64,000 nucleotides of DNA from Streptomyces natalensis ATCC 27448 (GTDB taxonomy: Bacteria > Actinomycetota > Actinomycetes > Streptomycetales > Streptomycetaceae). The stretch spans positions 558,001 through 622,000 of the forward strand of contig NZ_JRKI01000034.1 of assembly GCF_000935125.1 (NCBI RefSeq), in the 5' to 3' direction. Each line of letters starts with the position of its first letter. Positions within the stretch are counted from its first letter, which is position 1. A model generated the notes under the pieces. The model was not told the origin of the DNA, did not search any database, and was given only the letters and a program-made list of their open reading frames with translations. Positions 57,665 through 64,000 of the stretch are shown one piece after another. Both the position numbers and the translations under genes were made by a program.

Positions 57665-59074
57665 TCAGGCGAGGTACTGGCAGGTGCCGCGCGGGATGTA
57701 CTGGCCGTGGCCCGCGCGCCCGGTGAACTCGCCCTGGTCGATGACGAGTTCACCGCGGGAGAAGACCGTCTCCACCCGGCCGGTGAGCCGTTTGCCCTCG
57801 TACGCCGAGTAGTCGACGTTCATGTGGTGGGTGGCGGCGGAGACGGTCTGCTCGGCGGCGGGGTCGTAGAGGACGATGTCGGCGTCGGAGCCGGGGGCGA
57901 GGGTGCCCTTCTTCGGGTAGAGGCCGAACATCCGGGCCGGGGTGGCGCAGGCGATCTCGATCCAGCGGCGACGGCTGATCCGGCCTTCCACGACGCCCTG
58001 GTGGAGGAGGTCCATACGGTTCTCCACCCCGGGCATACCGTTGGGGATCTTGGAGAAGTCGCCCCGGCCCAGCTCCTTCTGCCCCTGGAAGCAGAACGGG
58101 CAGTGGTCGGTGGAGACCACCTGGAGGTCGTTGGTCCGCAGCCCCCGCCACAGCGCCGCCTGGTGCTCGCGCGGCCGCAGCGGCGTGGAGCACACGTACT
58201 TGGCGCCCTCGAAGTCCGGCTCGGCGAGGTTGTCGGTGGACAGGAAGAGGTACTGGGGGCAGGTTTCGCCGAAGACGTTCAGGCCCATGCGGCGGGCCTG
58301 GGCGATCTCGGCGACGGCCTCCTCGGCGGAGACGTGGACGACGTAGAGCGGTGCGCCGGCGACCCGCGCGAGCTGGATGGTGCGGTGGGTGGCCTCGGCC
58401 TCCAGCAGGACGTGCCGGACCTCGCCGTGGTAGCGGGGATCGGTGCGGCCCTCGGCCAGCGCCTGTTCGACCAGGACGTCGATGGCGATGCCGTTCTCGG
58501 CGTGCATCATGATCAACCCGCCGTTGCCCGCGGCCCGTTGCATCGCCCGCAGGATCTGGCCGTCGTCGCTGTAGAAGACGCCCGGGTAGGCCGTGAACAG
58601 CTTGAACGAGGTGACGCCCTCCGACACCAGGAGGTCCATCTCCTTGAGCGTGCTCTCGTTGACGTCCGAGAGGATCATGTGGAACGCGTAGTCGATGGCG
58701 CACTGGGCGTCGGACTTGGCGTACCAGGCGTCCAGGCCCTGGCGCAGCGCCTGGCCGCGGCTCTGGACGGCGAAGTCGATGATGGTGGTGGTGCCGCCCC
58801 AGGCAGCGGCGCGGGTGCCGGTCTCGAAGGTGTCGGAGGAGGCGGTCCCGCCGAACGGGAAGTCCATATGGGTGTGGGCGTCGACGCCGCCCGGGATGAC
58901 GTACTTGCCGGTGGCGTCGACGGTGCGGTCCGTCGATCGGCTCCAGCTCTCCGCAGATGCGCTGCCGTGGGCGGCGAGCGCGGCGATCCGGCCCTCCTCC
59001 ACCAGGACGTCGGCGTGCATCTCGTCGGCGGCGGTGATCACCAGTCCGCCCCGGATGACCGTACGGCTCGTCAT
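57665..59074 (-). CDS. hydA: Dihydropyrimidinase / D-hydantoinase
   Basis: Zn-dependent cyclic amidohydrolase of 469 aa that opens dihydrouracil, dihydrothymine or hydantoins. Metal ligands appear in GGVDAHTHMDFPFGG, the carboxylated lysine in SFKLFTAYPGVF, histidines in MMHAENG and VVHVSAEEAV, and the aspartate in VVSTDHCPFCF. The ATG at 59074 has GGGAGCAG upstream. With the beta-ureidopropionase-like gene (61774) and the transaminase (60455) it completes the second to fourth steps of reductive pyrimidine breakdown. A dihydropyrimidine dehydrogenase is not in the window. Confidence 0.95.
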   Translation of the reverse strand: MTSRTVIRGGLVITAADEMHADVLVEEGRIAALAAHGSASAESWSRSTDRTVDATGKYVIPGGVDAHTHMDFPFGGTASSDTFETGTRAAAWGGTTTIIDFAVQSRGQALRQGLDAWYAKSDAQCAIDYAFHMILSDVNESTLKEMDLLVSEGVTSFKLFTAYPGVFYSDDGQILRAMQRAAGNGGLIMMHAENGIAIDVLVEQALAEGRTDPRYHGEVRHVLLEAEATHRTIQLARVAGAPLYVVHVSAEEAVAEIAQARRMGLNVFGETCPQYLFLSTDNLAEPDFEGAKYVCSTPLRPREHQAALWRGLRTNDLQVVSTDHCPFCFQGQKELGRGDFSKIPNGMPGVENRMDLLHQGVVEGRISRRRWIEIACATPARMFGLYPKKGTLAPGSDADIVLYDPAAEQTVSAATHHMNVDYSAYEGKRLTGRVETVFSRGELVIDQGEFTGRAGHGQYIPRGTCQYLA

Positions 59075-59372
59075 CGCTGCTCCCTACCTGACGTCCACCT
59101 GACGCCACGTCATAGCTGGTCTACACCCGTAGATGCCGGTCGAGAAGGAGACACCGTAGAAGCATGTCACCCACCGTGGCAATACCGTGACCGCTGATCA
59201 GCGGCGATGGCCGTGTTGCGGGGACGATCAGCTGGACGGTTGAACGTCGGTGGCGATCGGAGCGCGGGCCACCGCTTGTGGGAGACCGGCCGCGGAGGGG
59301 TGCGGGGGTGCCGCGGCGGGCAGAACGAGGACGCCGGAACGGCCCGCGCCCTGAGAGGACACCCGACCCAGA

Positions 59373-59432
59373 ACCCGGACCCGGACCCGGACCCGGGCCC
59401 GGACACCGACACCGACACCGACACCGACACGG
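59373..59432 (+). repeat. Minisatellite of CCCGGA and GACACC hexamers
   Basis: About four CCCGGA units (59374-59397) run into five GACACC/GACACC-like units (59402-59430). The array lies 70 bases before the start at 59503, in the leader of that gene. The first type matches the (GGACCC)5 repeat at 52304. Confidence 0.8.
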
Positions 59433-59502
59433 AAGACCGGAGCGCCACACCGGACACAGCACGCCGAACACAGAAGACCGGACGTCAGAAAGGCGACACG
59501 TC

Positions 59503-60387
59503 ATGGAGCAGAGCACGCCGTGGGAGTTCTCCGACGACCGCGGGCGCCTGGCGGTGGCCGGGGACCGACCGTTGAGGATCGTCGCGTACATACAGGCGGG
59601 GGCCACCCTGTGGGACCACGGCATCCGTCCCGTGGGGCTCTTCGGGTCCCAGCACGACGGCGGTGCCCCCGACCCGGCCAAGGCCGGCGAGCTGCCGCTC
59701 GCGGACATCCCGTATCTCGGTTCGGGCCATGGGCTGCACCCGGACGCCCTGCTGGCGGCCGAGCCGGATCTGGTGGTCGCCGTCACCTACGACGGCGAGC
59801 AGATCTACGGGCTCGATCCGAAGACCGCGCTGGAGCTGGAGACGCATGTCCCGGTGGCGGCCATGGCGGTGGGGCCGGGGCGCGGGCTCGCCGAGGTACG
59901 GGAGCGGTTCGCGGCGCTCGCCGGATCGCTGGGCAAGGGCGAACCGCTCGGCACCGCACGGGAGTTGGACGCGGCGGAGGATGTGCTGCGGCAGGCGACC
60001 GGGGGGCCGGTGCGGCCCCGGGTGCTGGCGCTGTCGCCCGGCGACCGCGAGCGGGTCCATCTGGCCCGGCCCGGCGCCTGGCCGGATCTGCGGGCGCTGT
60101 GCGAGCACGGCGTCGAGCTGCTGGAACCGGCCGCCGGGTCCGGTGCCAACTGGTCCACGGTCGGCTGGGCGGAGGCAGCCGGGATGCGGCCGGACATCGT
60201 GCTGGCGGACGCCCGGGCGAATGCCGCCCGGCCCGACCGGCTGCGGGCGGACGAACACTGGCGCGCCCTGGAGGCCGGCGCGCGGATCCTGCCGTGGAAT
60301 CCGGAGGCGCCGTGCAGCCGCCGGGCGCACACCGGCTTCTTCACGCTGGTGGCGGACACCGTACGGGACGTGATGGCCGGGCGTTAG
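59503..60387 (+). CDS. Cytosolic periplasmic-binding-protein-like (TroA/FepB fold) protein
   Basis: A helical-backbone binding-protein fold of 294 aa: PLRIVAYIQAGATLWDHGIR, the GLHPDALLAAEPDLVVAVTY segment and GWAEAAGMRPDIVLADARAN are the repeated features of iron-siderophore or metal binding proteins. There is no signal peptide or lipobox, and the N-terminus is hydrophilic (EQSTPWEFSDDRGRL), so it should stay in the cytoplasm. The ATG has AAAGG upstream. It is divergent from dihydropyrimidinase and convergent with the transaminase. It may sense or sequester a pathway compound; this is speculative. Confidence 0.8.
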   Translation: MEQSTPWEFSDDRGRLAVAGDRPLRIVAYIQAGATLWDHGIRPVGLFGSQHDGGAPDPAKAGELPLADIPYLGSGHGLHPDALLAAEPDLVVAVTYDGEQIYGLDPKTALELETHVPVAAMAVGPGRGLAEVRERFAALAGSLGKGEPLGTARELDAAEDVLRQATGGPVRPRVLALSPGDRERVHLARPGAWPDLRALCEHGVELLEPAAGSGANWSTVGWAEAAGMRPDIVLADARANAARPDRLRADEHWRALEAGARILPWNPEAPCSRRAHTGFFTLVADTVRDVMAGR

Positions 60388-60390
60388 GCA

Positions 60391-60418
60391 CGCCCGCTCG
60401 GGAAAACGGCAGCGGGCG
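60391..60418. terminator. Terminator between convergent genes
   Basis: CGCCCGCT (60391-60398) pairs with AGCGGGCG (60411-60418) around a 12-nt loop, 4 nt after the stop of the binding-protein-like gene. Confidence 0.6.
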
Positions 60419-60454
60419 GGCAGCCGAAGTGCCCGCCCCGCGGAGCGGCCCCCG

Positions 60455-61777
60455 CTACGAGCCCGCCAGCCTCCCCTGTGCCTCCTCCAGCGCCTGGGCG
60501 AGGAGTTCCGCGCCCTCTTCCGCCTCCGCGACGGTCAGGGTCATCGGGGGTGCGATCCGCAGGGTGGCGCCGCCCTGGCCGCCCTTGCCGACGAGGAGGC
60601 CGCGTTCGCGGGCGGCCTCCAGGACCAGGGAGGCGGCCTCGGGCGAGCGGTCGCCGGTGCCGGGGCGGACCAGTTCGACGCCGATCATCAGGCCGCGGCC
60701 GCGGACCTCCCGTACGACGTCGAGTCCGGCCGCGACGGCCCGCAGCCGCTCGATGAGCAGACCGCCGACGCGCCGGGCGTTGCCCTGGAGGTCGTGTTCG
60801 AGGAGGTAGGTGAGGTTGGCGAGGCCCGCGGCCATGGTGACCGGGCTGCCGCCGAAGGTGGAGATGGAGTTCGCGGGGAGGGAGTTCATGACGTCGGCGC
60901 GGGCGACGACGCCGCCGAGGGACATGCCGTTGCCGATGCCCTTGGCGAAGGTCAGCAGGTCCGGCGGGCCGTTGTCGGCGTGTGCCTGCCAGCCCCAGAA
61001 GTGGTCGCCGGTGCGGCCCCAGCCGGTCTGCACCTCGTCGCTGATCCAGAGGATGCCGTGGCGGGCGAGGACCTCGCGGAAGGCGGCGTAGAGGCCGTCG
61101 GGGGGCGCGGTGAAGCCGCCGACGCCCTGGACCGGTTCGGCGATCAGGGCGGCGACCCCGCCCGCGGTCTGGTCGAGCATGTCCTCCAGGTCGGCGACGC
61201 AGGCCGCGATGTAGTCACGGTCGTTCAGGTGGGCGTAGGGGCCCCGGGCGCGGACCCCGCCGTGGACGTAGAGCGTCTGGAGGGGCGAGAGGCTGGTGGG
61301 CGACCAGCTGCGGCTGCCGGTGACGCCGACGGCGGAGAAGGACCGGCCGTGGTAGCTGTTGCGCATCGCCAGGATCTGGTTGGAGCGGCGGTAGCAGGTG
61401 GCCAGCAGCAGGGCCGTGTCGGTGGCCTCGGTACCGGAGGTGGTGAAGAAGACCCGGGCGTCAGGGATGTGGGAGAGCGCGGCGATCCGTTCCGCCAGCT
61501 CGACCATGGGGCGGGAGAGGTAGAGCGTGGAGGTGTGAATGATGCGGCCGGCCTGCTCGGCGACCGCCTTGGTCACCTCGGGCAGGGCGTGTGCCGTCAT
61601 GGTGGTGAGGATGCCGCCGAAGAAGTCGAGGTAGCGGTTGCCCTCGGCGTCCCAGACGTGGCGGCCCTCGCCGTGGGTGAGTTCGAGGGGGCGGTCGTAG
61701 TACAGGCCGAGCCAGGAGGGCAGAACGGCCTGGTGGCGGGCGTGCAGGCCCGGCGTTTCATGGGGGACGTGGGTCAC
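60455..61777 (-). CDS. Class III aminotransferase (beta-alanine/3-aminoisobutyrate-pyruvate type)
   Basis: PLP-dependent omega-transaminase of 440 aa, AGXT2-like. Motifs are YLDFFGGILTTMTAHALPEV, VFFTTSGTEATDTALLLATC, LWISDEVQTGWGRTGDHFWG and the PLP lysine in LLTFAKGIGNGMSLGG. The GTG at 61777 overlaps the stop of the amidase gene as GTGA. Following the amidase, it would move the amino group of beta-alanine or 3-aminoisobutyrate to pyruvate, giving malonate or methylmalonate semialdehyde. This specificity is inferred from the operon. Confidence 0.92.
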   Translation of the reverse strand: MTHVPHETPGLHARHQAVLPSWLGLYYDRPLELTHGEGRHVWDAEGNRYLDFFGGILTTMTAHALPEVTKAVAEQAGRIIHTSTLYLSRPMVELAERIAALSHIPDARVFFTTSGTEATDTALLLATCYRRSNQILAMRNSYHGRSFSAVGVTGSRSWSPTSLSPLQTLYVHGGVRARGPYAHLNDRDYIAACVADLEDMLDQTAGGVAALIAEPVQGVGGFTAPPDGLYAAFREVLARHGILWISDEVQTGWGRTGDHFWGWQAHADNGPPDLLTFAKGIGNGMSLGGVVARADVMNSLPANSISTFGGSPVTMAAGLANLTYLLEHDLQGNARRVGGLLIERLRAVAAGLDVVREVRGRGLMIGVELVRPGTGDRSPEAASLVLEAARERGLLVGKGGQGGATLRIAPPMTLTVAEAEEGAELLAQALEEAQGRLAGS

Positions 61778-62616
61778 GGCTGCACCAGCCCGTCGTAGGC
61801 GTCGGGGCGGCGGTCGCGGTAGAACGCCCACTGCCGGCGGACCTCGTCGATCAGGCCGAAGTCGAGGTCGCGGACGAGGAGTTCCTCCTTGGAGTCGCTG
61901 GCGACGTCGCCGACGAACTGGCCGCGCGGGTCGACGAAGTAGCTGGTGCCGTAGAAGTCGTTGTCGCCGTACTCCTCGACGCCGACGCGGTTGATCGCGG
62001 CGATGTAGTACTCGTTGGCGACGGCGGCCGCGGGCTGTTCCAGCTTCCACAGGTGGGAGGAGAGGCCGCGGGAGGTGGCGGAGGGGTTGTAGACGAGCTG
62101 GGCGCCGTTGAGGCCCAACTGCCGCCAGCCCTCGGGGAAGTGGCGGTCGTAGCAGATGTAGACACCGACTTTGCCGACGGCCGTGTCGAACACCGGCCAG
62201 CCGATGTTGCCCGGCTTGAAGTAGTACTTCTCCCAGAAGCCCTTGAGCTGCGGGATGTGGTGTTTGCGGTAGCTGCCCAGGACCGTGCCGTCGGCGTCGA
62301 TGACGGTCGCGGTGTTGTAGTAGAAGCCGGACTGTTCGACCTCGAAGACCGGGACGACGATGACCATGCCGGTCTCGCGGGCCAGCGCCTGCATCCGGCG
62401 TACGGTCGGGCCGTCGGGTACGGGCTCGGCCCAGCGGTAGTGCTCGGGCTCCTGGACCTGGCAGAAGTACGGGGCGTTGAAGACCTCTTGGAAGCCGATG
62501 ATCTTCGCGCCCTGCGCGGCCGCCGTCCTGGCGTACTCCTCATGCTTCGCGATCATCGATTCGGTGTCGCCGGTCCAGGTCGCCTGGACCAGTGCGGCAC
62601 GCACAACATCGGCCAT
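61774..62616 (-). CDS. Nitrilase-superfamily amidase (beta-ureidopropionase-like)
   Basis: Carbon-nitrogen hydrolase of 280 aa. The triad is E44 in GFQEVFNAPYF, K118 in YRKHHIPQLKGFWEKYYF and C155 in GVYICYDRHFPEGWRQLG. The RHHIPQ...EKYYF signature is typical of N-carbamoyl-beta-alanine or N-carbamoyl-D-amino acid amidohydrolases. It would release CO2 and ammonia from the product of dihydropyrimidinase. AAGGAGCAG precedes the ATG at 62616. It is first in an operon with the transaminase (4-base overlap). Confidence 0.93.
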   Translation of the reverse strand: MADVVRAALVQATWTGDTESMIAKHEEYARTAAAQGAKIIGFQEVFNAPYFCQVQEPEHYRWAEPVPDGPTVRRMQALARETGMVIVVPVFEVEQSGFYYNTATVIDADGTVLGSYRKHHIPQLKGFWEKYYFKPGNIGWPVFDTAVGKVGVYICYDRHFPEGWRQLGLNGAQLVYNPSATSRGLSSHLWKLEQPAAAVANEYYIAAINRVGVEEYGDNDFYGTSYFVDPRGQFVGDVASDSKEELLVRDLDFGLIDEVRRQWAFYRDRRPDAYDGLVQP

Positions 62617-62787
62617 GAGCTGCTCCTTTGTCGCTGCGTCAGCCTGCGCCCACGCGGGATCCACGCCGACACCTGCGCCACCGCACCTGCGGGATCTACG
62701 CGTGTGGAGGTGACCGTAAGCCCCGTCACGCACGGTGGCAAGACCATCTCCCAGCGCGGCGCGTCCAGGCCGGACAGGCCCTAAGGC

Positions 62788-64000
62788 TCAGCGGTGGGCG
62801 GTCCGCAGGGCGTGGGCGATATCGCTGTGGCGGTGCGGGGAGACGCTCTCGGCCGCCGCCAGCAGCAGGGGCCCGAGGGCGTCCGGTGCCACCGCCTCCG
62901 CCGCGGCCGCCTCCTCGGGCGTACGGGACCGTACGAGCGCGGCCAGCAGCTCCAGGGCCTGGGCGCCGCGGTCCCGGTCGAGCAGCGCGAGCGCGGTCTG
63001 GGCCACCTCCACGACGGGGCGGGAGACGGCCTGCCGCAGCAGCGCGGCGCCCTCGGCACCGCGGTCCGCGGCGGTCAGCGCATCGGCGGCCGCGGCAAGC
63101 CCGTCGGGCGGCAGACAGGCCGCTTCCCACAGCAGGGTGGGGACGTCGAAGGAGAGTCCGGCACGCTCCAACTCCTCGATGAGCAGGGGGAGTTCGGGCG
63201 CCGGGCGGTGGGCGGCGGCGCAGAGTTCGGCGTAGGCGAGGCCGCCGTCGCCGGTGGCGCGGAGGCGGGTCAGACGGGAGACGGCGGTGGCGGCGGCGAC
63301 CCGGTCCTGGGCGGCGGCCCCGGGCGGCGGGGAGTCGGCGGGGCCGCCGCCGCCGTCGTCCGACCTCTTTCCCCAGGCGCCAGCGAAGCGGGCGCCGCGC
63401 GGGCCGGCCCCCTGGGCGGCGGCCGGCGCGGGGAGGTGCACGGATTGCTCCGCTTCCGCCGCCTCCTCCGGCGCCTCCTCCGTCACCTCCAGCCCGGCGA
63501 ACCGGGCGCCGCGGGGACGCGCGGGCCGCTTGGCCTTCCGCCGTCCCGCCCGCTCCCGCACGCGGGTCTCGACCTGCCCCAGCGCCTCCAGCCGGGCCCG
63601 CAGCTCACCGGCCCGGGAGGCCGCGCGGGCATGGTCGCCCCGCGCCCAGGCCAGATCCTCGGCAAGCCGCGCCTGCGGCGGGTGCGCGGTCCGTGCGGCC
63701 TCCTGGAGTTCGCGGGCCCGCTGCGCCGTGCGCCGCTCCTCGCGCACCATCGCCGTCAGCCGTTCCTCCAGCGCGGGGCGGCTGCCCGGACGGGAATCGA
63801 CGTCGGCGACCGCCTGTGCATGCAGCCGCCGGGCCCGTGCGCCCGCGGCGCTCGCGCCCTGTTCGTCCGGCAGCTCCGCGAGGTCGTACAGCAGCGACTC
63901 CACCACATCCCACGGCGGCACCTCCCGCCCCTCCAGGCAGGCGCGCAGCCCGTCTGGGTCGCGCCGGGCGAAGACGCCGTACCACCCGGTCTCCGGATCG
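62788..64000 (-). CDS. Unknown alanine/arginine-rich helical protein (partial, N-terminus outside window)
   Basis: Unrecognised protein; the frame is open to the right window edge (at least 403 codons), beginning with ETGWYGVFARRDPDGL. The visible N-terminal part is strongly helical and charged (residues rich in Ala, Arg and Glu, e.g. ARELQEAARTAH and GELRARLEALGQVETRVRER), suggesting a coiled coil. The middle contains two RGARFAG copies and a low-complexity hinge, and the C-terminal half is a globular helical region (LLIEELERAGLSFDVPTLLW). I recall similar proteins in Streptomyces without function. It is not part of the pyrimidine cluster by spacing (171 nt gap). Confidence 0.75.
   Translation of the reverse strand, partial: DPETGWYGVFARRDPDGLRACLEGREVPPWDVVESLLYDLAELPDEQGASAAGARARRLHAQAVADVDSRPGSRPALEERLTAMVREERRTAQRARELQEAARTAHPPQARLAEDLAWARGDHARAASRAGELRARLEALGQVETRVRERAGRRKAKRPARPRGARFAGLEVTEEAPEEAAEAEQSVHLPAPAAAQGAGPRGARFAGAWGKRSDDGGGGPADSPPPGAAAQDRVAAATAVSRLTRLRATGDGGLAYAELCAAAHRPAPELPLLIEELERAGLSFDVPTLLWEAACLPPDGLAAAADALTAADRGAEGAALLRQAVSRPVVEVAQTALALLDRDRGAQALELLAALVRSRTPEEAAAAEAVAPDALGPLLLAAAESVSPHRHSDIAHALRTAHR

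Overview
The window is a high-GC actinobacterial chromosome segment, almost certainly from a Streptomyces. The coding sequence is GC-rich at third codon positions, GTG and TTG starts are frequent, and several genes appear to be leaderless, with a TAnnnT -10 box 6-7 nt before the start codon. The block 3-hydroxyacyl-CoA dehydrogenase, tetR, ccr, meaA, mcl, maoC, acyl-CoA dehydrogenase, psd, pssA is an order I remember from Streptomyces chromosomes; I could not check it here. I saw no rRNA, tRNA, CRISPR array, origin or intact mobile element.

Layout. 0-2.7 kb: a PadR-controlled ABC exporter; its permease is cut by the window edge. 2.9-10 kb: sugar uptake and hydrolysis, with two solute-binding proteins, a GH13 glucosidase and two permeases, one of which carries an extracytoplasmic Cna-B-like insert. 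10-16.7 kb: a cupin, a MocR-type regulator divergent from an alpha/beta hydrolase, an 8-oxoguanine deaminase-like amidohydrolase, an aldo/keto reductase under a MerR-type promoter, and a methyltransferase. 16.7-21.9 kb: an MFS exporter fused to three Cna-B-like repeats, an SRPBCC protein, a radical SAM protein behind a probable LexA box, a long inverted repeat, and a HEAT-repeat protein. 22.3-31.6 kb: the ethylmalonyl-CoA pathway (ccr, meaA, malyl-CoA lyase, MaoC hydratase, acyl-CoA dehydrogenase) preceded by a two-domain 3-hydroxyacyl-CoA dehydrogenase and a TetR regulator. 31.7-33.3 kb: psd and pssA, which together make phosphatidylethanolamine. 33.4-45.8 kb: glycerate kinase, Nudix, nucleotidyltransferase, small unknown proteins, an SDR-like reductase beside a decayed tetR, an alkylation-repair pair (ogt, ada-alkA), a macrodomain protein, an FAD oxidoreductase, an inositol-phosphatase-like enzyme and a sirtuin.

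45.8-55.3 kb is a degraded accessory stretch. It holds a doubly frameshifted DUF1579 gene, fragments of three transposase types, a (CTGC)11 microsatellite inside one of them, a rhomboid-like gene whose 3' end seems to come from an insertion-sequence end, an aminoglycoside adenylyltransferase-like gene, a TetR/SnoaL pair with twin operators, a MarR-MFS pair and a truncated methyltransferase. Ordinary chromosome resumes at lplA (55.4 kb). 56.5-62.6 kb is a reductive pyrimidine or hydantoin catabolic cluster: a luciferase-like oxidoreductase, dihydropyrimidinase, a cytosolic binding-protein-like protein, a transaminase and a beta-ureidopropionase-like amidase. The last gene is an unknown protein cut by the right edge.

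Many intergenic spaces carry readable control DNA: clear palindromes for TetR-, MarR-, MocR- and MerR-type regulators, a LexA-type box, strong terminator hairpins between convergent genes, and several short tandem repeats. The most unusual items are the 81-bp-arm inverted repeat at 20.9-21.3 kb, the two transporters with Cna-B-like domains, and the paired operators around the ccr and TetR/SnoaL promoters.
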